64,000 bases of DNA. It comes from Paracoccaceae bacterium. GTDB lineage: Bacteria > Pseudomonadota > Alphaproteobacteria > Rhodobacterales > Rhodobacteraceae. Shown here in pieces: positions 46,346 through 56,915 of this stretch. A model generated the notes under the pieces. It had not been told where the DNA came from and did no database searches. It was given only the letters and a program-made list of their open reading frames with translations. The stretch covers positions 1 to 64,000 of the forward strand of contig JAPOTI010000013.1 in the NCBI GenBank assembly GCA_026709265.1, in the 5' to 3' direction. The position numbers were made by a program, and so were the translations under genes. Within the stretch, counting starts at the first letter, position 1; every line of letters begins with the position of its first letter.

Positions 46346-46384
46346 CCGGCGCGGTGTGCCCCTTTCATTGGCCCTTTCCATAGC

Positions 46385-47167
46385 ATGTCAGAACACGCCA
46401 TATCTGCCGTCGATCTCGGCCTCGAATTCCCGACCCGCGATGGTAAAATTGAAGCGCTGCAACAGATTAATCTCGAGGTTGAAAGCGGAGAATTCATCGC
46501 TCTGATCGGCCCGTCCGGTTGTGGCAAAACCACGTTCCTGCGGATCGTTGCCGCACTTGAAAAACCGACATCGGGGGTTATCCGGGTCAATGGTCTTTCG
46601 CCTGAGGAAGCAAGAAAAGCGCGCAGCTATGGCTATGTTTTTCAGGCAGCCGGACTCTATCCATGGCGTTCTATCGCTGCCAATGTGCGCCTGCCCCTGG
46701 AAGTGATGGGATTCGATCGCCGTGAACGCGATGACCGGGTGCGTCACGCGCTCGATCTTGTGGGTCTGTCAGGATTCGAAAAACAATTCCCATGGCAACT
46801 CTCCGGGGGGATGCAACAACGCGCATCCATTGCCCGCGCCCTGTGTTTTGATGCCGATATTCTGCTGATGGACGAACCTTTCGGTGCCCTGGATGAAATC
46901 GTTCGCGACCATCTCAACGAACAACTTCTTGCCCTATGGCAGAAGACAGGCAAGACTGTTGGCTTCGTGACCCATTCAATTCCCGAAGCCGTCTATCTGG
47001 CATCACGTATCGTGGTCATGAGTCCGCGGCCCGGTCGCATCACGGCAGTGATTGAAAATGACCTGCCGACGGAACGTCCACTCGAGATCAGAGATTCATC
47101 GGAATTCATTGCCATTGCGCAGAAAGTCCGTCATGCGCTCCGCGCCGGAGGCGACGCACATGATTAA
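46385..47167 (+). CDS. ABC transporter ATPase (nitrate/sulfonate/pyrimidine-type)
   Basis: IGPSGCGKTTFLRI, QLSGGMQQRASIARAL, LLMDEPFGALDEIVRD. Confidence 0.92.
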   Translation: MSEHAISAVDLGLEFPTRDGKIEALQQINLEVESGEFIALIGPSGCGKTTFLRIVAALEKPTSGVIRVNGLSPEEARKARSYGYVFQAAGLYPWRSIAANVRLPLEVMGFDRRERDDRVRHALDLVGLSGFEKQFPWQLSGGMQQRASIARALCFDADILLMDEPFGALDEIVRDHLNEQLLALWQKTGKTVGFVTHSIPEAVYLASRIVVMSPRPGRITAVIENDLPTERPLEIRDSSEFIAIAQKVRHALRAGGDAHD

Positions 47168-48035
47168 GGTTACGGCGCTTGTTCTGCCGGTAACCACCGT
47201 CGTGTTGGCGATTATTGGCATTTGGTACCTTTTTGCTTTCTCATTGAATTCCCAGTGGGCTGAGGATCAGGCTGCGCGGGCGGGCGTGGAACTCACGGCC
47301 ACCGAACTCTGGGCCGCAACGATGTCGCAAGACAGACCAAGACTGGCGACCCCACATCAGGTGGCGGCAGAACTCTGGGACACCACAATCAACAAGAAGG
47401 TGACGTCGAAACGAAGCTTGATTTTCCATGGCTGGGTAACTCTCTCTGCGACGCTGCTGGGATTTGTCATCGGCACCATGCTGGGAATTCTTTTGGCGAT
47501 TGGGATTGTGCATAATCGGGCAATGAATCTCAGCGTCATGCCATGGGCCATCGCCAGTCAGGCCATCCCCATCCTCGCACTGGCACCGATGATTATCGTT
47601 GTCCTGCATTCAGTCGGACTCTCCGGGTTGCTGCCTAAAGCCTGTATTTCAGCTTATCTGAGCTTCTTTCCGGTCGTGGTCGGCATGGTGTCAGGGTTCC
47701 GCAGCCCCAATCAGATGTCCCTGGATCTTCTTGATACCTATGCCGCCAGTCGACCACAGATATTCTGGAAGCTCCGCCTCCCCGCCTCCATGCCGTATCT
47801 GTTTACTTCGCTCAAGGTGGGTGCTGCGGCATCACTCGTCGGCGCGATCGTTGGGGAACTCCCCACCGGTGCTGTCGCCGGACTCGGTGCGCGTTTGCTG
47901 GTCGGCAGCTATTATGGGCAGACGATACAGATCTGGTCAGCACTTTTTGCCGCTGCTGCACTGGCGGCGCTGTTGGTTGGACTCATCGGACTGGCGCAAA
48001 AAGTCACTCTCCGGCAAATGGGAATGGCCCGCTGA
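47160..48035 (+). CDS. ABC transporter permease
   Basis: ATG at 47160 overlapping the ATPase stop; permease topology, LLDTYAASRPQIFWKLRLPASMPYLFTSLKV. Confidence 0.87.
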   Translation: MIKVTALVLPVTTVVLAIIGIWYLFAFSLNSQWAEDQAARAGVELTATELWAATMSQDRPRLATPHQVAAELWDTTINKKVTSKRSLIFHGWVTLSATLLGFVIGTMLGILLAIGIVHNRAMNLSVMPWAIASQAIPILALAPMIIVVLHSVGLSGLLPKACISAYLSFFPVVVGMVSGFRSPNQMSLDLLDTYAASRPQIFWKLRLPASMPYLFTSLKVGAAASLVGAIVGELPTGAVAGLGARLLVGSYYGQTIQIWSALFAAAALAALLVGLIGLAQKVTLRQMGMAR

Positions 48036-48118
48036 CTGATCTCCTCACCGGCTTCGTCATCTGGGGACTGGCCTGGTGGCTCAATGGCCGCCTCGCCGCC
48101 CGTGCCCAACACCGCATT

Positions 48119-48883
48119 GTGCATTTTGCCGTTCCCGCAATTTTTGGGGTTACCGTTCTGCTCGTCTGGGAATGTCTGGTACGCGGGCTCAATGTTCCAG
48201 GAGTCATCTTGCCGGCACCCTCGGTCATCATCGGTGCATTTGCCGGCAATGGCGCAATGCTGTGGGGCGATCTGGTGCAAACTTTCTTCAAGGGTGCTCT
48301 GTCCGGATATGTGATCGGTTGCAGCGCCGGGATTCTCACCGCGATTCTGATCCATCGTTCACTATTTTTGCGGCGCGGCCTGCTTCCGGTAGGAAATTTC
48401 CTTGCGGCCCTGCCGATTGTTGGCACCGCCCCCATCTTCGTCATGTGGTTTGGTTTTGGCTGGCAGTCAAAAGCGGCGGTTGTTATCGCCATGGTCTATT
48501 TTCCGATGTTGATCAATATGGTCGAGGGGCTGTCCTCCTCTGACGCCATGCAACGGGACCTGATGAAAACCTATGCCGCTTCCTACTGGCAGACGATGTT
48601 CAAATTGACTCTTCCGGCTGCCATGCCATTTGCCTTTAATGGGCTGAAAATCTGTACAACATTGTCGCTGATTGGTGCTATTGTTGCCGAATTCTTCGGG
48701 TCGCCCACGCTGGGAATTGGATTTCGTATCTCGACCGAAGTCGGTCGACTGGCACTGGATGTCGTCTGGGCAGAAATTATTGTTGCGGCGGTGACCGGCA
48801 CGGTCTTTTACGGACTGGTCGCCGCGAGTGAACGTGGGGTGACCTTTTGGCACCCCTCAATACGGGGCCGGTCGGCCTCATGA
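48119..48883 (+). CDS. ABC transporter permease
   Basis: GTG start; LMKTYAASYWQTMFKLTLPAAMPFAFNGLKI. Confidence 0.85.
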   Translation: MHFAVPAIFGVTVLLVWECLVRGLNVPGVILPAPSVIIGAFAGNGAMLWGDLVQTFFKGALSGYVIGCSAGILTAILIHRSLFLRRGLLPVGNFLAALPIVGTAPIFVMWFGFGWQSKAAVVIAMVYFPMLINMVEGLSSSDAMQRDLMKTYAASYWQTMFKLTLPAAMPFAFNGLKICTTLSLIGAIVAEFFGSPTLGIGFRISTEVGRLALDVVWAEIIVAAVTGTVFYGLVAASERGVTFWHPSIRGRSAS

Positions 48884-48902
48884 CCAAAAAAGGAGTCGAA
48901 TC

Positions 48903-49883
48903 ATGAAAAAGATTGCTGCCGCGTGTATCGCGGTTGGACTGGCAACGGGTGCCGCTTCGGCAATGGACGAAGTGACCCTGCAGCTCAAATGGGTCACGCA
49001 GGCTCAGTTTGCCGGATATTATGTCGCTCTCGACAAGGGCTACTACAAGGATGAAAATCTTGAGGTGACCATCAATGCAGGTGGCCCCGATATTGCGCCG
49101 CCCCAGGTTCTTGCCGGTGGCGGCGCAGATGTGATCATTGAATGGTTGCCGGCGGCCCTGGCAGCACGCGAGAGGGGTTTACCGCTGGTCAATATTGCCC
49201 AACCCTTCAAATCCTCGGGGCTTATGCTGACATGCAGCAAGGAGTCCGGAATCAGTTCACCCACAGACTTTCCTGGCCGAACCCTCGGCGTGTGGTTTTT
49301 CGGCAATGAATATCCGTTTCTGAGCTGGATGAGCCAACTCGGTATTCCGACCGATGGCGGTGGTGGGGGTGTCACCGTGTTGAAACAGGGATTCAACGTT
49401 GACCCCCTCCTTCAAGGTCAGGCCGATTGCATTTCCACCATGACTTACAACGAATACTGGCAAGTCATTGATGCCGGCATTTCTGCCGATGAACTGGTGA
49501 CGTTCAAATACGAAGATCAGGGTGTTGCGACACTGGAAGACGGGATCTATGTCCATGAAGAGCGCCTTTCCGATCCCGCTTTCGTTGACAAGATGGTACG
49601 TTTTGTTCGGGCATCAATGCGCGGATGGAAAGACGCCGAGGCTGATCCGGATGCTGCCGCTGAAATCGTTCTCGACAATGATGCGACGGGTGCGCAGACA
49701 GAAAAACATCAAAAACGGATGATGGGCGAGATCGCCAAACTCACCGCAGGGTCAAATGGTACTCTGGATCCGGCTGACTTCCAAAGGACCGTTGACACGC
49801 TCCTCGCCGGAGGCTCCGATCCCGTTATCACGATGCAACCTGAGGGTGCCTGGACGCATCTCATCACCGACCAGGCTCTGTAG
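48903..49883 (+). CDS. ABC transporter substrate-binding protein (NMT1/ThiY-like)
   Basis: Signal peptide; VTLQLKWVTQAQFAGYYVALDKGYYKDENLEVTINAGGPDIAPPQVLAGGGADVI. Confidence 0.9.
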   Translation: MKKIAAACIAVGLATGAASAMDEVTLQLKWVTQAQFAGYYVALDKGYYKDENLEVTINAGGPDIAPPQVLAGGGADVIIEWLPAALAARERGLPLVNIAQPFKSSGLMLTCSKESGISSPTDFPGRTLGVWFFGNEYPFLSWMSQLGIPTDGGGGGVTVLKQGFNVDPLLQGQADCISTMTYNEYWQVIDAGISADELVTFKYEDQGVATLEDGIYVHEERLSDPAFVDKMVRFVRASMRGWKDAEADPDAAAEIVLDNDATGAQTEKHQKRMMGEIAKLTAGSNGTLDPADFQRTVDTLLAGGSDPVITMQPEGAWTHLITDQAL

Positions 49884-49937
49884 TCGATTGCAAAAACAGT
49901 TCCAGACCCGTTTCATACCGCGAATGAGCCGTGGGGT

Positions 49938-50711
49938 TCACGTTCGTCGGAACGGGTCTGGATCATAATCCACACGCTCGAGATAAAGGCCTGTCGCCGG
50001 GGCCACGGGACCGCATGTGGAGCGGTCACATGCGTGCAAGGCATCGCGCAGTTGATCGGCGCTCATTGCACCGGCACCAACGCGTTCCAGGCTTCCCACG
50101 ATACTGCGTATTTGACGATGCAGAAAGCTCCGTGCCTCCGCCCGAATGTGCAGCTCACGCCCGTACAGCACAGGAATTTCCTGGATGGTAAGTCGGTCAA
50201 GGGTCTTGATCGGTGATTCAGCCTGACAATGCGTCGCACAAAAAGTGGTAAAGTCATGTGTTCCGATCAAGTGTGCGGACGCCCGTTGCATTGCCGTTGA
50301 ATCGAGATTGACGGCAACCCTCCAAGCCAGGCCAGGGGCATGGGCAAGCGGCGCACGACGCATGATGATCCGGTAAAGGTAGACTCGCCGGACAGCCGAA
50401 AATCGTGCGCTAAAGCCAGAATCAACAGAGGCGGCCCTCAAAACAGACACTCTTGCGGAACGCAAATGCGCATTCAACGCATCACACAATCGTCCTGCGT
50501 CCCAGTCACGGCGCACATCGCAATGGACAACCTGACCATAGGCATGGACTCCGCTGTCGGTCCGCCCCGCAGCTGTCACATCAGATGCATCCGGGTCAAG
50601 TTGACGGAGTGCTTTTTCAAGGGTCCCCTGAACTGAATTGCCGTTGGCCTGTCGTTGCCAGCCAATAAACTGACTGCCTTCATATTCTATGATCAAAGCG
50701 TATCTCGGCAT
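49938..50711 (-). CDS. truA: tRNA pseudouridine synthase A
   Basis: IEYEGSQFIGWQRQANGNSVQGTLEKAL, AAGRTDSGVHAYGQVVH, FLHRQIRSIVGSL. Confidence 0.95.
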   Translation of the reverse strand: MPRYALIIEYEGSQFIGWQRQANGNSVQGTLEKALRQLDPDASDVTAAGRTDSGVHAYGQVVHCDVRRDWDAGRLCDALNAHLRSARVSVLRAASVDSGFSARFSAVRRVYLYRIIMRRAPLAHAPGLAWRVAVNLDSTAMQRASAHLIGTHDFTTFCATHCQAESPIKTLDRLTIQEIPVLYGRELHIRAEARSFLHRQIRSIVGSLERVGAGAMSADQLRDALHACDRSTCGPVAPATGLYLERVDYDPDPFRRT

Positions 50712-50986
50712 GGGCAGGATCCATTACAGGTTCAAAGACAGGTGCCACGGGTGTCGGCAAGAAACCGGTTGCGTGAAGCTACATCAAATCCCACAGGATG
50801 TGCAGTTGCTGTTGGATATGATGCACTTCTGTTATACGGAGACCATACCATCTGGCGATGTCGCCCCATGGATGGTGACCGTGCAGTGGCAATCGCTGGC
50901 TCAACCACAATCTGTCGCGACGCACGATATACCCGAGTGACCTCCGCCTATCCGTTCAAACTGTTGCAAAATTCATTGAGTCCCAC

Positions 50987-52426
50987 ATGAGCCGACCGGT
51001 TGTGATGCTGTTTCGTGATGACCTGCGTTTGGCAGATCATGAAGCCCTCACCCGGGTCGTCGGGTGCACGGCACCTGTTGTCTGTGTCTATGTGCACGAT
51101 GACCGTCCGCCCTTTGCACGTGGTGGGGCGCAGAAATGGTGGCTGCATCATTCACTGATCGCGCATGCACGTGCTCTGGAGTCAGTCGGTGCCCCTCTGA
51201 ACATCCGGATCGGACCCGTCGAAAAGGTGGTGGATTCGGTCATTGAGGAGACCGGGGCCGATCGTGTTTTCTGGTCACGCCGCTACGCACCGCATCACGT
51301 GCAATGTGACACCCAAATGAAGGCGCGGTTACGCAGGAGTGGAACTTGCCAGGCAACCAGTACGCGGGGACGGTTATTGATGGAGCCCTGGGAGATTGGT
51401 ACTGCCAGTGGCGATCCATACCGCGTCTTCACGCCTTTCTGGAACTGTTTGCGGCGCCAGTTTCAGATAACCGCACCGCTGCCCGCACCAAGCGATATCC
51501 CCGGCATCAAACTCAACAACAGCCAGACAATCGAGGATCTCAAACTCCTTCCGACTCAACCCGACTGGAGTCAAAAGTTTCATGGTCTGTGGCAACCCGG
51601 TGAAGACGGTGCCACAGAAAAACTGAATATTTTTGTTCAACGCACGACAAATTATGCCACCGCAAGAGATTATCCATCGCAATCTGCAACATCTCTCCTC
51701 TCGCCACATTTGCAGATGGGTGAGGTCAGCCCGCGCCAGGTCATGATCCGACTCATGGAGCAGCGGGAGAGGGGTAAAATCAGCAATGATGATTTCATGA
51801 AATTCTATTCCGAATTGGCGTGGCGGGATTTCAACAGCCATCTTTTGTTCCACATGCCCGAATTGACCGATCAGGAATTCAAACAGGAGTTTCGCAACTT
51901 CCCCTGGCGCGATGATCCCCATGGCTTGGCTTGCTGGACACAAGGGCAGACAGGTTACCCCTTGGTTGATGCCGGCATGCGCGAGCTCTATCAGACCGGA
52001 ACGATGCATAATCGTGTGCGTATGGTCACGGCATCCTTCCTGACCAAACATCTGCTGATTGACTGGCGCATGGGCATGAACTGGTTTTGGGATACGTTGC
52101 TTGATGCCGATATCGCGTCAAACAGCATGAACTGGCAATGGGTTGCCGGTTGCGGGGCCGATGCCGCGCCCTATTTCCGGATCTTCAACCCGACCATCCA
52201 GGCGCAGAAATTCGACCCGGAAGGGACCTATATTCGAAAATGGGTCCCTGAAATTGCAGCGATGCCGACGCATAGGCTGGCCAATCCGTCAGCGGCCCAT
52301 GCTGAAATTCTTCGTGCTGCCGGAATCACCCTGGGTACCACCTATCCCCGTCCTGTTGTTGACCATAAACCCGCGCGTGAGCGCGCACTTGAAGCTTATG
52401 CCAATCGACCTCGACGCCGCTGCTGA
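50987..52426 (+). CDS. phrB: deoxyribodipyrimidine photolyase (cryptochrome/photolyase family)
   Basis: PVVMLFRDDLRLADHEAL; ELAWRDFNSHLLFHMPE; GYPLVDAGMRELYQTGTMHNRVRMVTASFLTKHLLIDWR; DADIASNSMNWQWVAGCGADAAPYFRIFNP. Confidence 0.95.
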   Translation: MSRPVVMLFRDDLRLADHEALTRVVGCTAPVVCVYVHDDRPPFARGGAQKWWLHHSLIAHARALESVGAPLNIRIGPVEKVVDSVIEETGADRVFWSRRYAPHHVQCDTQMKARLRRSGTCQATSTRGRLLMEPWEIGTASGDPYRVFTPFWNCLRRQFQITAPLPAPSDIPGIKLNNSQTIEDLKLLPTQPDWSQKFHGLWQPGEDGATEKLNIFVQRTTNYATARDYPSQSATSLLSPHLQMGEVSPRQVMIRLMEQRERGKISNDDFMKFYSELAWRDFNSHLLFHMPELTDQEFKQEFRNFPWRDDPHGLACWTQGQTGYPLVDAGMRELYQTGTMHNRVRMVTASFLTKHLLIDWRMGMNWFWDTLLDADIASNSMNWQWVAGCGADAAPYFRIFNPTIQAQKFDPEGTYIRKWVPEIAAMPTHRLANPSAAHAEILRAAGITLGTTYPRPVVDHKPARERALEAYANRPRRRC

Positions 52427-52775
52427 CGGGGTCCACCACGCCATGAAAGATCGGACCTGGCGACGATCTCCGCATCCATCGACTCGGGCTGAATCAGGCA
52501 GCCTTTTGATAGGGTTGCACGGCAACTCCAACGTCTCTTGGCGGTCTGATGGGACGCGACAGTGAGATTGTACAGCATCCTCCGGCGCTGTCTTGGGCTC
52601 GCGCAACCAACCGGCGCATGCGTTGACCCGTGTCGTCAGATTCATGGCCTCCCTGATTGTTGAACAGAGGCATATGCTAGACATGAGATACAGGGTTCCA
52701 TATAGGCCCTTGCAGCCCGTCATTTGACTTGCCCTGGGCCTTTCTGGTGGCAAGACCCCAACCCGAGAAACACCC

Positions 52776-55715
52776 ATGCCCAAATCATCCGACGGCTTCC
52801 GAGACACGTTGCAGTTGCCACAAACAGACTTTCCGATGCGCGCAGGATTGCCGCAACGGGAGCCCGAATGGTTACATCGTTGGGAACAGATCGGAATCTA
52901 TGCGCGTCTCCGTTCACGCGCCAAGGGCCGCCCTGTCTTTGTGCTCCATGATGGCCCCCCTTATGCCAACGGCCATCTCCATATCGGTCATGCCCTCAAC
53001 AAGATCCTCAAAGATATGGTCGTTCGCTCACAGCAGATGATGGGCAAGGATTCGCGTTACGTGCCCGGTTGGGACTGCCATGGATTGCCGATTGAATGGA
53101 AAGTCGAAGAGCAATATCGAGACAGTCACGCCGCCAAGGACGATGTGCCGGTTGTCGCACTGCGCGCAGAATGTCGCCGCTTTGCCGAAAAATGGATCGA
53201 TATCCAGCGCGATGAATTTCGCCGTCTGGGCATAACCGGTTGTTGGGATGATCCTTATCTCACCATGGACTTTCACGCCGAGGCTGTCATTGCCGAAGAA
53301 TTCATGAAACTCCTGATGAACGGATCCCTTTATCGGGGTTTCAAACCGGTGCTGTGGTCAACTGTCGAAAAAACCGCCCTGGCAGAAGCCGAAGTCGAAT
53401 ATCATGACCACAAGAGCGATGTGGTCTGGGTACGGTTTCCGATCATTTCACAGGCCGGCGACAGCGATCTGACAGATAATAAAACATCTGTGCTGATCTG
53501 GACCACCACACCCTGGACACTGCCGTCCAACCGCGCCATTTGCTACAATCCGGATGTCAGCTATGGACTCTATGAGGTCACAGAGGCCGCCGAGGACAAT
53601 TGGTTGCAACCAGAAACGCGCCTTCTGATTGCCGACAATCTCTCTGAATCCTGTATGGAAAAAGCACGCGTCAGGTCCTATTCGCGTCTGCGCTCATGTG
53701 CCAAAGAGGAATTGGCCCAATTGGTCTGTAGCCACCCGTTTCGTGGATTGGTGTCGGCCGACCAGCCCGAAGGAAATCGCTGGGACTATCCGGTCCCGCT
53801 GCTTGCCGGTGCACATGTCACAGACACAGACGGCACCGGCTTTGTCCATACGGCGCCGTCGCATGGCGTTGACGACTATCGCATCGGCATGGCGCATGGG
53901 CTGGACGTTCCCGATAATGTTCAGGAGGACGGGAGTTTTCGCCCTGATCTGCCGTTCTTCGGTGGCCATAGAATTTTTCGCGAGAAGGGGAAGACAGGGA
54001 GTGCCAACGACACCGTCATCGCCGCTTTACGGCGTGCCAATTGCCTGGCGGCCCGAGAAACGATGACACATTCTTACCCGCATAGCTGGCGTTCCAAGGC
54101 CCCATTGATCTATCGTAGCACGCCACAATGGTTTGCCGCTATTGATCGCTCCCTGGGAGATGGAATGGACCAATATGGAAAGACCATTCGTGAAAGGGCG
54201 TTGAAGCTTATCGATTCGCAGGTGCAATGGACCCCGCCGACCGGCCGTAACCGCTTGTACGCCATGATCGAACAGCGTCCCGACTGGGTATTGTCGCGCC
54301 AACGTGCCTGGGGTGTCCCCCTGACATGTTTCACCAAGAACGGGGCTGAACCAGAGGATGAAGACTTTTTTCTCAAAGACGACAAGGTCAATCAACGAAT
54401 CGTCGCGGCATTTCTCGAAGACGGTGCCGATGCCTGGTTCCAACCGGGTGCCAAAGAGCGATTTCTCGGCGATGACTATGATCCCGCTTCCTATAGTCAG
54501 GTTTTTGACATTCTGGATGTCTGGTTTGATTCGGGATCAACGCACGCCTTTGTCCTGCGCGACCGGAACGATGGCCCCGAGGATGGCATAGCCGACCTTT
54601 ATCTGGAAGGAACCGATCAGCATCGCGGCTGGTTCCACTCATCGTTGCTGCAAGCCTGTGGTACGCGCGGTGAAGCCCCCTATCGCGGTGTTCTCACGCA
54701 TGGATTTACCCTCGATGAGCATGGCCGAAAGATGTCCAAATCCCTGGGTAATACGATCGCCCCTGAGGATATTGTCCGCCAGAATGGTGCCGATATTCTT
54801 CGTCTGTGGACCGCGCAGTCAGACTATCGTGTTGATTTGCGCATTGGACCGGAAATTCTACGCGGTGTCACCGACAGTTACCGCCGCATCCGCAACTGCT
54901 TTCGCTTCATGCTGGGGAATCTGTTTGACTTTGTGCCGGGCGATAACGTTCCTTTTGTCGAATTGCCTGGGCTTGAACGCTGGGTTCTCCACCGCCTCTG
55001 CGTGATTGAAGGCGACGTTCGGGACGCATATTCGGCCTACGACTTTCAGCGTGTCTTTCAGACCGTGTTTGATTTTGCCAACACGGATTTGTCCTCGTTT
55101 TATTTCGATATCCGCAAAGACACGCTCTATTGTGAAGCCGCCGGGAGCTGGAAACGCCGATCGGTCCAGACGGTCCTCGATATCCTCCATCAACATTTGT
55201 GCACGTGGCTGGCGCCGATACTGGCGTTTACCGCTGAGGAAGTGTGGCTGGCGCGATTTCCGGGAGATGATTCATCGGTCCATTTGCAGGATTTTCCGCC
55301 CGTACCCGAAGAGTGGAAGGACCAGAAACTGGCAGACGAATGGGGCATTGTCCGCGACGCACGGCGCGTCGTCACCGCTTGTCTGGAATTTCAGCGGCGC
55401 GACAAGGTCATCGGATCAAGCCTTGAATCCTGTCCGACCGTGATCGTCAGTGATCCTGATATCTACGCGCTCCTCGAGCGTTTCAAACTTGACGATATCT
55501 GCATTACGTCGGGAATTCACCTGATCAACGACAAGACGCCGCGTCCCGACGCTGTTTCAATCCCGGATGTCCCGGGAATATGGGTCGAACATGCGCCCGC
55601 AGACGGCAAGAAATGTGATCGTTGCTGGAAATTTTTCACGAATCTGGCACAACGTGCGCAAGGTTCAGTTTGCGCGCGGTGTGCGCAGGTCCTCGATGAA
55701 CATGGTGGCGCATGA
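52776..55715 (+). CDS. ileS: isoleucyl-tRNA synthetase
   Basis: DGPPYANGHLHIGHALNKILKD (HIGH), GRKMSKSLGN (KMSKS), C-terminal zinc site CDRCWKFF...CARC. Confidence 0.97.
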   Translation: MPKSSDGFRDTLQLPQTDFPMRAGLPQREPEWLHRWEQIGIYARLRSRAKGRPVFVLHDGPPYANGHLHIGHALNKILKDMVVRSQQMMGKDSRYVPGWDCHGLPIEWKVEEQYRDSHAAKDDVPVVALRAECRRFAEKWIDIQRDEFRRLGITGCWDDPYLTMDFHAEAVIAEEFMKLLMNGSLYRGFKPVLWSTVEKTALAEAEVEYHDHKSDVVWVRFPIISQAGDSDLTDNKTSVLIWTTTPWTLPSNRAICYNPDVSYGLYEVTEAAEDNWLQPETRLLIADNLSESCMEKARVRSYSRLRSCAKEELAQLVCSHPFRGLVSADQPEGNRWDYPVPLLAGAHVTDTDGTGFVHTAPSHGVDDYRIGMAHGLDVPDNVQEDGSFRPDLPFFGGHRIFREKGKTGSANDTVIAALRRANCLAARETMTHSYPHSWRSKAPLIYRSTPQWFAAIDRSLGDGMDQYGKTIRERALKLIDSQVQWTPPTGRNRLYAMIEQRPDWVLSRQRAWGVPLTCFTKNGAEPEDEDFFLKDDKVNQRIVAAFLEDGADAWFQPGAKERFLGDDYDPASYSQVFDILDVWFDSGSTHAFVLRDRNDGPEDGIADLYLEGTDQHRGWFHSSLLQACGTRGEAPYRGVLTHGFTLDEHGRKMSKSLGNTIAPEDIVRQNGADILRLWTAQSDYRVDLRIGPEILRGVTDSYRRIRNCFRFMLGNLFDFVPGDNVPFVELPGLERWVLHRLCVIEGDVRDAYSAYDFQRVFQTVFDFANTDLSSFYFDIRKDTLYCEAAGSWKRRSVQTVLDILHQHLCTWLAPILAFTAEEVWLARFPGDDSSVHLQDFPPVPEEWKDQKLADEWGIVRDARRVVTACLEFQRRDKVIGSSLESCPTVIVSDPDIYALLERFKLDDICITSGIHLINDKTPRPDAVSIPDVPGIWVEHAPADGKKCDRCWKFFTNLAQRAQGSVCARCAQVLDEHGGA

Positions 55716-55817
55716 GACTGTGGCACCTGATGCGCCACAACCCGTGTTTTTGTCACTGGATCGAATGCTGCACGGGATCAAGCCTGTTTCCTAGTGGGTG
55801 GCTGCCCGTCAGATCAT

Positions 55818-56915
55818 CTAGACATTGAAAAGGATCCGCAGGACATCGCCATCCTTGACCCGATAGTCACGTCCTTCGGCACGCAATTTTCCTGCTTCTT
55901 TCGCCCCAATCTCTCCACCATGAGCAATAAAATCGTCGTAGGATACGGTTTCTGCGCGTATGAAACCCTGGCTGAAATCCCGATGAATACGTCCCGCCGC
56001 CTCAATCGCCGACATCCCGCACGAAAGTGTCCAGGCACGGGTTTCCTTCGGTCCAACAGTAAAAAATGTAATCAGACCGAGAAGCTGATAGGCGGCCGAA
56101 ACGGTTCGCTGCAAACCCGACTCGTGGCATCCAATCGATTCGAGAAACGCGGTCGCTTCCTCCTCATCGAGGCCAACAAGTTGTTCTTCGAATAATGCTG
56201 AACAAACCACCCAGGGACTTCCTCGGGAGGCCGCATGTGCGCCAACTTCACGTGAATAGGCATTACCCTCGGAAGCCGCCTCCTCATCCACATTACAGAT
56301 ATACAGCACCGGCTTCGCCGTCAGTAAACCGAGACATCGCCAATGCCCCAATTCAACATCTTCAATCAAAGCCTCGTGCACCGGTTTACCGTGTTCAAGC
56401 ACATCCTGTGCTTGTGCCAGTCGATGGTCTTGCGTCCGGGCTTCAGCATCACCTGACTTTAATCGCCGCACCAGCCGCTCACGCTGCCGAAGCACCGAGT
56501 CGAGATCCGCCAGCATCAATTCCGTCTCGATTGTGATGATGTCGTCTATCGGATTGACCTGTGTCGTGACATGGGTGATGTCAGGATCATCAAAGCAACG
56601 GACCACATGTGCAATTGCATCAACTTCACGAATACTCGCCAGAAAACGATTGCCAAGACCCTGGCCTTTTGATGCCCCGGCAACCAAACCCGCGATATCG
56701 ACAAAGTGAGTCTTCGCCGGAATCATCTTTCTGGACCGGGCCAGAGCAGCAAGCTGTTCCAGGCGAAAGTCGGGAACCGCAACTTCGCCGCTGTTCGGGT
56801 CAATCGTGCAAAAGGGATAATTTTCTGCCTGCGCCGATGCGGTTCCTGTGAGCGCATTGAAAAGAGTCGACTTGCCCACGTTGGGCAATCCAACAATTCC
56901 CGTTTTTACTGAAAT
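55818..56915 (-). CDS. ychF: redox-regulated/ribosome-binding ATPase YchF
   Basis: GIVGLPNVGKSTLFNALTGT.SAQAENYPFCTIDPNSGEVAVPD...FVDIAGLVAGASKGQGLGNRFL; conserved N-terminus reaches back to an ATT codon at 56915. Confidence 0.93.
   Translation of the reverse strand: MSVKTGIVGLPNVGKSTLFNALTGTASAQAENYPFCTIDPNSGEVAVPDFRLEQLAALARSRKMIPAKTHFVDIAGLVAGASKGQGLGNRFLASIREVDAIAHVVRCFDDPDITHVTTQVNPIDDIITIETELMLADLDSVLRQRERLVRRLKSGDAEARTQDHRLAQAQDVLEHGKPVHEALIEDVELGHWRCLGLLTAKPVLYICNVDEEAASEGNAYSREVGAHAASRGSPWVVCSALFEEQLVGLDEEEATAFLESIGCHESGLQRTVSAAYQLLGLITFFTVGPKETRAWTLSCGMSAIEAAGRIHRDFSQGFIRAETVSYDDFIAHGGEIGAKEAGKLRAEGRDYRVKDGDVLRILFNV

Noticed and set aside
49902-49961. Perfect 11-bp inverted repeat CCAGACCCGTT...AACGGGTCTGG near the truA stop as a terminator
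   Set aside because: Loop of 38 nt, one arm inside truA, and no T-tract; could be chance or a weak bidirectional structure.
50689-50990. Small ORFs between truA and the photolyase
   Set aside because: Several overlapping short frames, none with convincing protein character.
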